A stretch of 64,000 bases of DNA from Planctomycetota bacterium (GCA_016220085.1 JACRIN010000091.1:1-64000); one strand, 5' to 3'. Shown: positions 54,106 to 63,109, numbered from the stretch's first letter. Numbers and translations are program-made. Notes: a model not told the origin generated them from the sequence alone.

Positions 54106-55155
54106 GTGCGTGTGCTGGGAGCGTGCCTGGTCGGGAGCGAGGCGGAGCTCGTGACTGTCGAGGCGCGCTTCGATCGCCGCGATCGCGAGAAGACCGAAGT
54201 GGTGGTGACCGGTTTGCCCGACGCGGTGATCCGGGAGAGCCGCGGGCGGCTCGTCTGCGCGCTCGAGGCGAATGGGATGCACCTGCCGTGCGGACGCTTG
54301 TTCCTGAACCTCGTGCCCGCGGCGCGACCGAAGTCCGGAGGCGGACTCGATCTCGCCATGGTGCTCGGCGCGGCGGTCGCGGCGGGCCACGTCGAGGCGA
54401 AGGGGCTCGAGCGCACGATCTTCCTCGGCGAAGTCGGCATCGACGGGACGCTGCACGCGGTGCCCGGCGGGCTCGCGGCGGCGCTCGCGGCGAAGAAGCA
54501 AGGGGTCGACTGCTTCGTCGCGCCGCGCGAGACGTCCGCCGAGGCCGCGTGGATCCCGGGCGTGCGCGCGCTCGCCGCCGGACGCCTCGAGGACGTCGTC
54601 GCGCACGTCGCCGGAGTCGAGGGCGCGTTGAGCGCGGCCGCGCAACCGGGCGAGAGCGCGGATCAGCCGCCCGATCCGTCGGTGCTCGACGAAGTGCGCG
54701 GGCAGGCGCTCGGCAAGCTCGCGCTCGCGGCCGCGGCGGCCGGCGGCCACGGACTGCTCTTCGTCGGACCGCCCGGCGCAGGCAAGAGCATGCTCGCCCG
54801 CCGCCTCGGAGCGTTGTGCCCGCGTCTCACCGTCGACGAGCAACTGGAGATCACGCGCGTGCTCTCGGCGGCCGGCCGTTGGCCGGGCGGACTCGCTCGC
54901 GCGCGACCGTTCCGTGCGCCGCACCACACCGTCAGCTACGCGGGCCTGGTCGGCGGCGGCGCGCCGCCGAGCCCCGGCGAGATCACGCTCGCGCACTGCG
55001 GCGTGCTCTTCCTCGACGAGCTGCCGGAGTTCCGCCGCGAGGTGCTCGAAGCGCTGCGGCAACCGATCGAGACCGGCACGATCCTGCTCAGTCGCGCAGG
55101 GCGTCAGCTCGAGCTCCCCGCGCGCTTCCAGCTGGTCGCCGCGATGAACCCCTGA
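54106..55155 (+). pseudogene. comM: comM (Mg-chelatase-like helicase), 3' end removed by island insertion
   Basis: The 349 remaining codons match ComM/YifB AAA+ helicases, which help DNA integrate during transformation. The Lon-like/ChlI N-terminal part, the Walker [10 protein letters not shown] (about 222-230) and the Walker B FLDELPEF (about 298-305) are intact. The reading stops at AAMNP: family members continue CPCG there, but here the codon after Pro is TGA at 55153-55155, right where the island begins. Sensor-2 and the C-terminal domain are missing. GTG 54106 was chosen for the GGAG site 8 nt upstream. The 3' half should lie at the far island end. Confidence 0.92.
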
Positions 55156-56617
55156 GGTTTCGTTGCGAACCTGCTTCGATCTCGAAGGCGCCAGGCGCGC
55201 CGAAGTTGATCTCGATCGCGTCCTTCGCGACGGTGATGCGGTCGGTGACGGCTTCGACGATGGTCTGCTTGTCCTCGTAGGCGAGAGCTTCCCAGCGACC
55301 GTAGAGGTCGCGAGCCTGCTCGACGATCTCCTCGGAGGAGGCGAGGCGGATCTTTCGGAAGTCGACCTCGCCTTGGAGGCTGGGCATCTCTTCACCGATT
55401 GTCTGGTACCGAGCTTCGAGCGGCTGGAAGCGCCGCCCGAACCCCTCCTTCGGGAGCTCGCCTGAGAGGTAGAGGTCGAGGAGCTTGTCCATCTCCTGCT
55501 TCACCTTTACTCGCTCGGAGTCGAGGGACACAAGGAGCGCCTCCTTACCGCGCAGTTCGCCGTCGGCATCCGCGAGCTGCTTCTCTACGGACGCTTCCGT
55601 GAGGAAGAGCCCGCGGAGTTGCTCGTGGAATACACGCTCAAGGTCGTCCGTGGGGATCTTGTTCCGGCACGCGTAGCAGACGTACTTCGGCGTGTTCGAC
55701 GGCACGTACATCCGCTTCCCGCAGGTGCAGTAAACGCGGCCGGTGAAGAGGTGGACCGGCTTCCTCGCAGGCCGCGTGCGGTGCTGCACCTTGAGGATTG
55801 CATTGCACCGATCCCAGAGCTCGGCGGACACGATCGGCTCCACGTCGATCCACACCCACTCCTCTTCTGGCTTCAACCGCCACGCCTTTCCGTCGCCGAG
55901 CGACTTCGTGTAGTTCGCGCGGCGCTGACCCTTGGCGATCGGATCGGTGATGAGCCGCTCGATCGTCGTGTCGCTCCAGCGGCCACCGTTCCTTGTGCGG
56001 TAGCCCTGGTCGTTCAGGAGCCGGGCAACCGTCTTCTTCCGCCGGTGCTCGCTGAAGAGTTCGTACACGATCTTCCGCACCGGAGCTTCCGCCGGATCCG
56101 GGATGAGGGATCCGTTCTCGCGGCGGTATCCGTACGGCGGCGCTCCGCCGAGCGGCTTCCCGAGCTTCGCACGCACGGGGACCGAGGCAGCGACGCGCGA
56201 GGCGATCTCCTCGCGCTCCCACTGCGCGAGCGCGGCGATCATCGTGTAGAAGAGGCGGCCCGCCGGGGTTGAAGTGTCGATCGACTCCTTGAGCGACACC
56301 AGGTCCGCGCCGTACTCGTCGAAGCGGTCGGCGAACTCGAGGAGCTCGCGGGTGTTCCGCGCGAGGCGCGCGAGCTTCGAGAAGATGAGGCCGGTGATCC
56401 GGCCCTCCTTCACGTCCTTCAGCATCCGGACGCACTCGGGGTGCTCGATCACGGACTTTCCGGACACCGCGTCGAGGCGGTAGGTCTCGGCGACGCTCCA
56501 GCCCTTCGCGTCCGCGTATGAACGCGCGCGCCGCTCGTGGTGCTCCGGGCTCTCGCCCTTCACCTGGTCCTCGGTCGAAACCCGGATCCAAATACCGACG
56601 TGCCTCGCAGATGTCAT
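55088..56617 (-). CDS. Large serine recombinase (island integrase)
   Basis: A 509-aa site-specific recombinase. The N-terminal resolvase domain has the catalytic Ser14 in IRVSTEDQ and the Arg pair in [16 protein letters not shown]; the recombinase domain (about 170-300) is followed by a zinc ribbon ([11 protein letters not shown] with CYACR) and a coiled-coil rich C-terminus, the usual LSR order. ATG 56617 has a GGGAGG Shine-Dalgarno 8 nt away. The last 20 or so residues (after QRNL) are encoded by antisense comM DNA across the junction, because the frame stops only at 55088. In the circular form this tail must differ. Confidence 0.93.
   Translation of the reverse strand: MTSARHVGIWIRVSTEDQVKGESPEHHERRARSYADAKGWSVAETYRLDAVSGKSVIEHPECVRMLKDVKEGRITGLIFSKLARLARNTRELLEFADRFDEYGADLVSLKESIDTSTPAGRLFYTMIAALAQWEREEIASRVAASVPVRAKLGKPLGGAPPYGYRRENGSLIPDPAEAPVRKIVYELFSEHRRKKTVARLLNDQGYRTRNGGRWSDTTIERLITDPIAKGQRRANYTKSLGDGKAWRLKPEEEWVWIDVEPIVSAELWDRCNAILKVQHRTRPARKPVHLFTGRVYCTCGKRMYVPSNTPKYVCYACRNKIPTDDLERVFHEQLRGLFLTEASVEKQLADADGELRGKEALLVSLDSERVKVKQEMDKLLDLYLSGELPKEGFGRRFQPLEARYQTIGEEMPSLQGEVDFRKIRLASSEEIVEQARDLYGRWEALAYEDKQTIVEAVTDRITVAKDAIEINFGAPGAFEIEAGSQRNLRGSSRRPAGSARGARADALRD
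55144..55160. other. Attachment junction between comM and the island
   Basis: Sequence GATGAACCCCTG is that of comM (codons MNP and the first bases of Cys); homology to comM stops there and AGGTTTCG begins the island. The crossover dinucleotide of the recombinase should fall inside AACCCCTG. The same bases should recur at the other end of the island, which is not in the window. Confidence 0.75.
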
Positions 56618-56904
56618 CGCCGCCTCCCGCGCATGTCCGATGCCTTGAGACGTACCTTGCACCGAGCAGGTTACGCCCGGATCGAGGTTCTCGCCTCATC
56701 CCGACAAATGAGCGCTGTCGTGCGAAGCTTCGTCGCTTCATGCGCGCCCGCTCGATGAGCCACGTTGCCTCGCCGGGCATGAGGCGAACCGGGAAGCGAG
56801 CGAGCCAGTCCGAGATTGTCCGGCGATCCGCATGCCGACGTTCCCGAGACACCCCGCCGGCACTTCGCGGGGTTTGAAGCCGAAGATCGCCTCGCACAAC
56901 TCGT
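56618..56904 (-). other. Gap between recombinase and the NTPase gene
   Basis: No convincing gene. A 7-bp stem (ACCCCGC at 56851-56857 with GCGGGGT at 56867-56873, 9-nt loop) lies about 30 nt after the NTPase stop and might be its terminator, without a T tract on that strand. Confidence 0.3.
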
Positions 56905-59900
56905 TTACTCCTGATATGAGCGACGCCAGCATAGAAACTCCGCCTCGCCAAGAACGTCGTTTGGAACAAGATTGATTCCTGGGAATCGCCTTACCCACGC
57001 AAGGTCACCGGGCGCTCCGCGCGTCGCTACGAGCCGCACCGCCTCGAGCGCCTCGTGCATGGGGTTGTTGCCATCTGGCAATACACTGATTGCGGCCCTG
57101 ACCATCGGCCACGCCCATACTCGCTCCAGTAGGTAGCCATCTCTTCCCATGGTCGGCGGTTCACCGCTGGCCGATAGCTGTACACACTCCCGAAACGCGA
57201 CCTGAATACGCTCCGGCGTCGGTAGATGCTGCTCCAGGGCGCGGCTCGTCGCGAGATGGCTGCGCCCACCCGAAACCCAATCCAAGTACCCGCCGTGGAA
57301 CGCCGTGTCTGCGAGGGCTTCAAGCTCTCGCTGAGTGAACCTCGCAAGGTATGGTTCAACTGCCGTGAGCATTTCTCGCGACACTGGATATGGCCACCCG
57401 CCAGCCCGAAAGAAGTGTTCGACCGACCCCAGATCCGCTTTGAACAGGTAACGGCACACAACGACCAGAGCCTCAGGATCGCCCGTGCGCCACAAGTAGG
57501 GTATCACTCGATCTTGGCCTGCGGCCCAATCGGCGTTCGCCTTCAACCACTCTCGGAGCACAGCGCGAGGCACCTTCAAGAGCGCTTGGCCCAGTGCGAG
57601 TTGCGCCCACTCGTCGGCGGGCGTTGCAGCAACAAGGGCAGACCGGACATCGCCATGCTGAAGCAATCGTGGCGCATGCTGAAGCCACGCAGACTCACGC
57701 CGCATCCTGTCGGCTACGGCGCCGGCAATTTCCGGATCACCAATTGATGCCCGCGTGCTGGCGGCTCGTTCCCAGAGGGCATCTTCCGGTGTAATTGACT
57801 TTAAGCACGGAAGGTCCCCAGCCGTTGGTGCATGGCCGAGGAACTTGAGCGCTGTCATTCTGACTTCGGCGTCTTTGCTCGTCGCCAGCAGTTCATAAAG
57901 CCCGGCCCTTCCTTCTCGAAACGCGGGTCGGACTTGAGAGTGCTCACTGTCATCAAACGGGAAGCTCTCAGAGATCATTTGCATGGACTGCGGGTGTTTT
58001 GCCAGACACACCACGTAGGCCTTCGCGGCAGCCGGGTGGTCTTGGTGCCTCAGCACACACGCCAGTCTCCACTCGGCTGGACCACCCATCTTGCCAACCC
58101 ACCGATGAATGGCAGTTTCCGAAAAACTGAAACGACCGGCTCCGATCAGACACTCAAGTGCCGCAGAATCGAGCTCTCCAAGTCGATCCAGCATTGCATC
58201 AAGCACTGTTGCATGTCGGTCGTCGCAGCAGCGGGAAAGCGCCCACAGTTCGAAAAGAAAGTGATCGGGCGACGTCTCGGCGGCTTTCAGCGCGTTGGCT
58301 ATCGTGGAGGCGCACTCAGTCCAACCAAGAAAGCCAATGAGGCATAGTGCACCACACCGGAGCTCGGGCTTTGTCAGCTCCTGCGATACGAGCACTCCGA
58401 GTTCATTGCGTCGGTTCCACCATCGGCGGGCGAGAGCGGCAACTGCGGCGTCCCGTTGGTCGAATCGGGCGACTGGCGGGAAGTCCCGGCGCGTTTCTCC
58501 CTGCAATAGAGCAACTGCAGAGGAAACATCTCCCGCCGCGGTGCGAGTCACGTTGGCGGACCAGCCGCATACGTTAGCCGTCGACGAGAGCACAAGCTCC
58601 GAGTCTTCGGCAGTAGCGAGCTTTCTAAGCATCGCGTCAGCGACAACGCGCCACGATTCGGCAGACCGCCTGCATGCGGTGGCCAAGCCATCGCGCAGTG
58701 CTGCTGCCAGCGCTTCGCGAGACGCGTCTCCCTCCGGAAAGGAACTAGCCCGAGCCAACTCGGCCAACACCAGGGGGGCGTCCGCTTTCAGGTGCGGAAG
58801 CAGTTCCGTCAGTTCATCATGCCGCATGTAGCAGATCGCGACCGCAAGGGCTTCCGTCAGCTCAGGTCTCAGGGCAAGGCTCTTCCAGCCGTCGGTCACG
58901 ACGTCGGGGCGTTTGCCGAGGTGCCGCCCCAGCAACAGGTCTCTGATACGTCCATGACTCCACAGCCACTTGCACGGCCCGGACATCTCGATCCGACCGA
59001 GTCGGGATGCCTCGGCGATTTCGCCAGCTTTCGCACGGTCGAAGGAGCACCTGGACCAAAAACTACCGTCCAACAGCGGGTGCGCGCGACGCTGGGAGAG
59101 GGTCTCGATGACAATGGATTCGATGAACGCCTGGACATCAGCATTGGCCTGAGTGCCGTCGGAGACAAGAACACGCTCGCAGGCCGCCGCATGACAGTCC
59201 TCCGCCAGTTCTCGAACGACCTTCGCGCCACGAACTGTTGGATCAATTAGATAGCTGCGGCGCTCACGAAGAACGCCATAGAGAAACGGGTCGCCCGCCA
59301 CCACAGCAATTGCCACTCTTACGCGATTCGCCTCCTCGTGGGAGACGTGCCTTTCATGCTCCAGTCGTTCCTGGTCTCGAAAGATGTCCACCTGGAATCG
59401 CTGAACATCGCGGAGCTTCGTCTTCATTTGATCCGCCATTCCAGGCCAACATGAAGTAGCAATCCTCACACTGACAGGCGACAGCGTGCCGGACCACTCA
59501 ATCAGTCTCTCTAGCTGTCTCGCGGGATCTGGCGTTCGCACGAGGTCATCAACGACGACGACAAGACCACCAGTTGCTGCGCTCCGGAGTGCCTCCAACC
59601 CACAATCCTGAGCCAGTCGTGGCTCGAATTCCCGAAGTCTCTTAGCAACGACATCCTGTAGGGACAGCGACGCGGTAAGCGTTTCATCATCTATCCAAAG
59701 CGCCGGACGTCCCTCACGGAGGAGCTGCGAGGCTACCTGATTGAGCAGAACGGACTTTCCCCTCCCGGAGTCGCCGACGAGAAGCGTGAGTGACCCGGCC
59801 GGTCGGGAACACTCTCTCACAAGTTCGCGCTCAAGCGACCGGGTGAGCAAGCTCTGTGGCGGTTTCATTCTTCCACGGTGCGCCGCGATGGATCGCGTGC

Positions 59901-60429
59901 ATATGTCCATCAGCAGTTCTTGACTAAATAGCTCAGCTTCGATGCCAAAGTACTGTCTTCTCCAGTGCTGTCCACTGGGGTCGAGGTCGAGGAAGCGTGC
60001 TAGTTGAGAACTCTCGACAAGGACGTGCTGCATTCCCCGCGACCGCGCTGCTTCCTCGATTCTCGTGATAAGCGCCGATCTGTTTGAAAAGCTGTAGCAG
60101 GAACCGATCGCCACAATGCAACGACTGCCAGCGGGCGGGCGCGCAGCGGCAAAGCGCTTCGACACTTTGTCGAGATCCTTGATGATCTTGTTGAACCAAC
60201 TATCCCCGTCATCTATCACCTGCGCGGTGCATGCTAGATACCCGTACTCGGGCGGATCCGATGGGTAGATGGCCACGCCATCGACGGGGTCTTTCACTAC
60301 GCGCCTCAACTGGTTATGGCCAGTCTCTACAAGCAAGGCGAACGGTCGAGGCTGCTTGTAGCTAAGGTAGAGCGATACGAGCTCTTCCAGACGACCCGGC
60401 TCTATGGTCTTGAGCTTCTCTTCGATCAC
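56905..60429 (-). CDS. Avs-like STAND NTPase with nuclease-like N-terminus and helical-repeat sensor
   Basis: An 1174-aa protein. Residues 1-160 look like a restriction-nuclease-type (PD-(D/E)XK) fold: KDPVDG at 46-51 could hold the acidic residue, and C67-T-A-Q with W78, K81 and D85 matches the CTTQ..W..K..D pattern I recall from N-terminal nuclease domains of STAND proteins, but a clear E-x-K is not visible. The centre has Walker A GDSGRGKS (219-226), Walker B LVVVVDDL (289-296) and ATSCWPG, a STAND-like sensor. From about 480 on there are degenerate HEAT-like helical repeats up to the C-terminus. This N-effector, NTPase, C-sensor order is that of Avs anti-phage proteins. GTG start; lower GC than the host. 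Confidence 0.72.
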   Translation of the reverse strand: MIEEKLKTIEPGRLEELVSLYLSYKQPRPFALLVETGHNQLRRVVKDPVDGVAIYPSDPPEYGYLACTAQVIDDGDSWFNKIIKDLDKVSKRFAAARPPAGSRCIVAIGSCYSFSNRSALITRIEEAARSRGMQHVLVESSQLARFLDLDPSGQHWRRQYFGIEAELFSQELLMDICTRSIAAHRGRMKPPQSLLTRSLERELVRECSRPAGSLTLLVGDSGRGKSVLLNQVASQLLREGRPALWIDDETLTASLSLQDVVAKRLREFEPRLAQDCGLEALRSAATGGLVVVVDDLVRTPDPARQLERLIEWSGTLSPVSVRIATSCWPGMADQMKTKLRDVQRFQVDIFRDQERLEHERHVSHEEANRVRVAIAVVAGDPFLYGVLRERRSYLIDPTVRGAKVVRELAEDCHAAACERVLVSDGTQANADVQAFIESIVIETLSQRRAHPLLDGSFWSRCSFDRAKAGEIAEASRLGRIEMSGPCKWLWSHGRIRDLLLGRHLGKRPDVVTDGWKSLALRPELTEALAVAICYMRHDELTELLPHLKADAPLVLAELARASSFPEGDASREALAAALRDGLATACRRSAESWRVVADAMLRKLATAEDSELVLSSTANVCGWSANVTRTAAGDVSSAVALLQGETRRDFPPVARFDQRDAAVAALARRWWNRRNELGVLVSQELTKPELRCGALCLIGFLGWTECASTIANALKAAETSPDHFLFELWALSRCCDDRHATVLDAMLDRLGELDSAALECLIGAGRFSFSETAIHRWVGKMGGPAEWRLACVLRHQDHPAAAKAYVVCLAKHPQSMQMISESFPFDDSEHSQVRPAFREGRAGLYELLATSKDAEVRMTALKFLGHAPTAGDLPCLKSITPEDALWERAASTRASIGDPEIAGAVADRMRRESAWLQHAPRLLQHGDVRSALVAATPADEWAQLALGQALLKVPRAVLREWLKANADWAAGQDRVIPYLWRTGDPEALVVVCRYLFKADLGSVEHFFRAGGWPYPVSREMLTAVEPYLARFTQRELEALADTAFHGGYLDWVSGGRSHLATSRALEQHLPTPERIQVAFRECVQLSASGEPPTMGRDGYLLERVWAWPMVRAAISVLPDGNNPMHEALEAVRLVATRGAPGDLAWVRRFPGINLVPNDVLGEAEFLCWRRSYQE

Positions 60430-60542
60430 GTGGTGGCCTTGCGCGCACGATGCCAGCGGCTCCGGTAGGTCATCGATTCTCAGCGGTTCAGGTTCAATGG
60501 GATGTGTTCGTCATGGAAACCACCGCTCCATCATGCGCGTGC

Positions 60543-60965
60543 CTATGCCAGCCGTTTCTGGACATGGGCGAAGAGAGCGTTCATTGCGGTTCGAAATGGT
60601 GGCCAATCCCATTCACCATCGGAATGAGAGATCATTCGTAGTTCTTCATAATCATTGCTTCCAGAATCTGGGAGACTGTTGCGCACTTGTTTGATGAGTT
60701 CTTGAGTCTCAGAGTCGTAGTCGATGAGCAGTAGTCGTTTCTCAAGTAGCGGGACTCGGTAGTCCGAACCGCCCTCAACTCGTTGCTGGGCATAGTTCAC
60801 GAGGTGTGATTCCATCCCAGCCGCCCACTCCGCGTACGCCTCAATGCGGAGCTCCCGAAGTCGCTGATTCCACTGCCGCTTCGCGGTGTGATGCGCGGAT
60901 AGCTCGGTCAGTAGCCAGCCTACGACAACGCCGCTTAGGGGGAGAACTACGTTATTCCAATCCAT
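60543..60965 (-). CDS. Small one-TM protein next to the STAND NTPase
   Basis: A 140-aa protein with one N-terminal membrane segment (NVVLPLSGVVVGWLLTELSA) and a charged cytoplasmic helix-rich part (AKRQWNQRLRELRIEAYAEW). No known family was recognised. It lies 113 bp upstream of the STAND gene on the same strand and could be an anchor or toxic partner of it, which is inference from position only. A perfect 14-bp palindrome precedes it. Confidence 0.6.
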   Translation of the reverse strand: MDWNNVVLPLSGVVVGWLLTELSAHHTAKRQWNQRLRELRIEAYAEWAAGMESHLVNYAQQRVEGGSDYRVPLLEKRLLLIDYDSETQELIKQVRNSLPDSGSNDYEELRMISHSDGEWDWPPFRTAMNALFAHVQKRLA

Positions 60966-60983
60966 GCGCTGCCTCGTGCCAAA

Positions 60984-60997
60984 GTGTCGATCGACAC
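60984..60997. promoter_or_regulatory. Perfect 14-bp palindrome, candidate operator
   Basis: GTGTCGATCGACAC is fully self-complementary and ends 18 bp before the ATG of the small membrane gene. Its position suits a repressor site controlling that gene and the STAND gene behind it. No DNA-binding protein is encoded next to it; the XRE regulator at the window end is one candidate. Confidence 0.5.
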
Positions 60998-61001
60998 CAC
61001 A

Positions 61002-61787
61002 TCATCGCAAACCCATCGCGCATGTCCAAGGGACATCCATCCGAACGCGCCTCCCGAGGGTCAATCCCGTCGGTGCGCTGCTGTCGGGAACCAGAAGGTC
61101 GTAGTAGTAGCACGGCCAGCGGTGCTGGTCGAACGACGCGGGCATGAACGTGCTCCCGCAGTGTAGACAGACTACCTCGTTCGTCCCGCGATGGATCTGC
61201 GCGCGGAACTCTGCGCGCGGGTCGCAGTGCGGCTTGGGAACACGGTGGCAACGCTCACGCCGCCGGCACCTTGGCATACTCAGATGAATCGGCCGATTGT
61301 TCGACGAGCGACCGGCTCTCGCCTTTGTAGACGTGCAGAAAGAGGGCGGCGAGGACACGCGCGCCGGGACCCCGAGGCTGAACGTGCCCGCGTGGGTGAA
61401 CCAGAGCCCCCACCACGCGCGGCCGTGTTTCACGGTCACGCCGATGACTCGCGATGCGTTGCGAAGAGCGTTCGTGTGCCTCTCGTTCGGCGCGACGTGA
61501 GCACGCGGAAGTGCTCGGAGGGTCTCAATTCCCGCCCCTCCAGAGGCGGGAATAGGCGTCGTAGCGTTCGTGCATCCGCTTTGGGGAAAGTCGCCCCGGG
61601 CGAGCCCGAGGGAGTAGCGCGCGTCCGTGTTGCGTCCCTCGCTTCTCACGAATGCTCCAAACGGGGTTGCCTCGGGGTACTCGCACTCGTGAGGCGCACG
61701 CTTCAGTTGAGCGATTTCGGCGATGGCGGACTCAAGCTCGTCCCGAACGCCGTCCAGTCGCGGCGTGGCGACACTAGCGTCGGCCAC
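61002..61787 (-). CDS. Doubtful 261-aa reading frame, perhaps a decayed gene
   Basis: The first 50 residues (DGVRDELESAIAEIAQLKR and following) and a C-x2-C element near the end (VVCLHCGSTFMPASF with a later His and Cys) look protein-like and could be parts of a small zinc-binding protein. The middle is Ala/Arg/His-rich without pattern. No Shine-Dalgarno is evident. It may be two fragments in one frame by chance. Confidence 0.25.
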   Translation of the reverse strand: MADASVATPRLDGVRDELESAIAEIAQLKRAPHECEYPEATPFGAFVRSEGRNTDARYSLGLARGDFPQSGCTNATTPIPASGGAGIETLRALPRAHVAPNERHTNALRNASRVIGVTVKHGRAWWGLWFTHAGTFSLGVPARVSSPPSFCTSTKARAGRSSNNRPIHLSMPRCRRRERCHRVPKPHCDPRAEFRAQIHRGTNEVVCLHCGSTFMPASFDQHRWPCYYYDLLVPDSSAPTGLTLGRRVRMDVPWTCAMGLR

Positions 61788-61832
61788 CGCGACGCGCTAG
61801 CTCTCCGAGTCGATGGCCACCTCCGCGTCCAG

Positions 61833-62063
61833 TCAGTTGCGGGTCCGGTTGGCAGAATTCGGTCGATTCCCGAGCATCAGACGCGCGAGTTTCTCGAGTT
61901 CGAGGATCGCTCGACGCTCGCGCTCGCGCGTCCACCAGGATTCGAAGCTCTCCACGATCGCAACCATGCCGATGAACAAAGACGTCCCGAGTAGCCGGCG
62001 GTTGCGGCCGAGCTGGATTCCACGTCGCGCACACGATGAGTGACCGCGTGACGTCGGCCACAC
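61833..62063 (-). CDS. Possible 76-aa membrane protein
   Basis: A short frame with one hydrophobic stretch (LLGTSLFIGMVAIVESF) followed by charged helix (RERERRAILELEKLARLML). It is the most protein-like frame in this part, but has no homolog I recognise and no strong start site. Confidence 0.3.
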   Translation of the reverse strand: MWPTSRGHSSCARRGIQLGRNRRLLGTSLFIGMVAIVESFESWWTRERERRAILELEKLARLMLGNRPNSANRTRN

Positions 62064-62147
62064 CGCCCAGCCGACGGGCGCTGGCGAGACGCCTGACGCG
62101 ACCCGGGTATGCGGATCGCCACGCGCACCGGAATCCCAGTAACAAGA

Positions 62148-62175
62148 AGAGCCCGATGCAGATGCATCGGGCTCT
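62148..62175 (-). terminator. Strong intrinsic terminator of the sigma-factor operon
   Basis: A perfect 13-bp stem (AGAGCCCGATGCA with TGCATCGGGCTCT) with a 2-nt loop begins 12 nt after the stop of the 96-aa gene. On the minus strand it is followed by TTCTTGTT. Confidence 0.85.
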
Positions 62176-62187
62176 TTGCGTTCCGGA

Positions 62188-62478
62188 TCAATAGTCTTCG
62201 GGGAGCAGCACGGTCGTTGCCGACCGGTCCCACTCGGTGATGACCCAGAACCTGCGGCCGTTTCCCCCGCGGTAGGCGGAGAGGAGGCGGCCGCCCATGG
62301 CGAGCGCTCGGTCGTTCGCAGCCTTGTCGTCGGGGTCGAGTTCTCCCCAGTCGCCGCGTACGTGCCGGCTGAGCGCGAGGAGCACGTCGTCGTTCGAGAT
62401 CTCCGAACGAGCGCCGGCGGTAACGAGGAGGCGGCCGAGCGACACGAGCTTCGCCCTCCCGTCAGTGCGGTCTGTCAC
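62188..62478 (-). CDS. Small mobile-element protein (often mis-named type I restriction subunit M)
   Basis: A 96-aa protein. The GTG at 62478 was chosen because AAGGAGG lies just upstream; a longer ATG start at 62502 would put that site inside the gene. The sequence ends RLLSAYRGGNGRRFWVITEW plus DRSATTVLLPEDY, a pattern I recall from short plasmid and island proteins whose databank name is probably wrong. HVRGDWGELDPDDKAAND is the other conserved part. Function unknown. It overlaps the sigma gene by 17 nt. Confidence 0.75.
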   Translation of the reverse strand: MTDRTDGRAKLVSLGRLLVTAGARSEISNDDVLLALSRHVRGDWGELDPDDKAANDRALAMGGRLLSAYRGGNGRRFWVITEWDRSATTVLLPEDY

Positions 62479-62995
62479 GGGGAACCTCCTTAGCTGCGAC
62501 AAGGTGCATGCGGATCCGCTCCCGCGCGCGGAAGAGGCGGATCTTCACATTGCTTCGGCGGAGGCCGAGTTCGGCGCCAAGTTGCTCGTAGCACTTGCCG
62601 TCGAAGTAGAAGCCGATGACGAGCGCCCGCGCGAGCGGCGGGAGTTCGTCGACGGCGCGGCGGATCGCTCGCGAATTGAGATCGCTTGCTTCGCGTTCCG
62701 CGACGAGATCGGCGCCGTCGCCGCCCGCGAGTTCGTCGAGATTGATCGGCTCGCCGTTGAGCGTCGTTCGCCTGAAGTGGTCGCGCACGACGTTCCGCGC
62801 GATCGCGTCGAGCCACGCGCGAACGTCGCGCGGCCGGCTGCGCCGGGAGAGTGCGCGGAGCGCGCGGCAGTACGTTTCCTGCGCGAGATCCGCACCGAGG
62901 TGGCACGAACGGACCGTGCGGCAGAGTGCCGCGCGGATCTCCGAGTAGTGGATGAGGATTTCGCGGCGTGCATCGTCGGCCGAGTCGCCACACAT
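62462..62995 (-). CDS. ECF-type RNA polymerase sigma factor
   Basis: A 177-aa sigma70-family regulator. Region 2 spans about 14-82 with the -10-binding DLAQETYCRALRAL and WLDAIARNVVRDHFRR; region 4 (about 110-165) has the helix-turn-helix with ELPPLARALVIGFYFDG and YEQLGAELGLRRSNVKIRLFRARERIR. No anti-sigma factor is seen next to it. Its Shine-Dalgarno (GAAGGAGG) sits in an inverted repeat that could hide it. Probably controls island genes. Confidence 0.9.
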   Translation of the reverse strand: MCGDSADDARREILIHYSEIRAALCRTVRSCHLGADLAQETYCRALRALSRRSRPRDVRAWLDAIARNVVRDHFRRTTLNGEPINLDELAGGDGADLVAEREASDLNSRAIRRAVDELPPLARALVIGFYFDGKCYEQLGAELGLRRSNVKIRLFRARERIRMHLVAAKEVPRDRPH

Positions 62996-63002
62996 GCAGA
63001 GC

Positions 63003-63019
63003 CTCCTTCCGGGAAGGAG
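63003..63019 (-). promoter_or_regulatory. Hairpin covering the sigma-factor ribosome site
   Basis: CTCCTTC and GAAGGAG form a 7-bp stem with a 3-nt loop. On the mRNA the right arm is the Shine-Dalgarno of the ECF sigma gene, so folding would block its translation. Confidence 0.45.
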
Positions 63020-63109
63020 CCTTGGCGGTGGACCCGGCGCGACCCGCGGGCCCGTCGGGTGCCCGCGCGTCGCCCGTCAGGCGGCACGTGTTGGGGTTCA
63101 GTTGTCAAA

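Larger units (their letters stand above)
60998..62147 (-). other. Poorly coding stretch inside the island
   Basis: About 1.2 kb without a gene I can name. Two minus-strand frames (61002-61787 and 61833-62063) hold patches that look like real protein and are listed separately. The mix of plausible and implausible reading suggests decayed or frameshifted genes rather than one intact gene. Confidence 0.35.

Noticed and set aside
56738-56998. 86-codon frame between recombinase and NTPase
   Set aside because: It overlaps the end of the NTPase gene, and its reading has no recognisable pattern or ribosome site.
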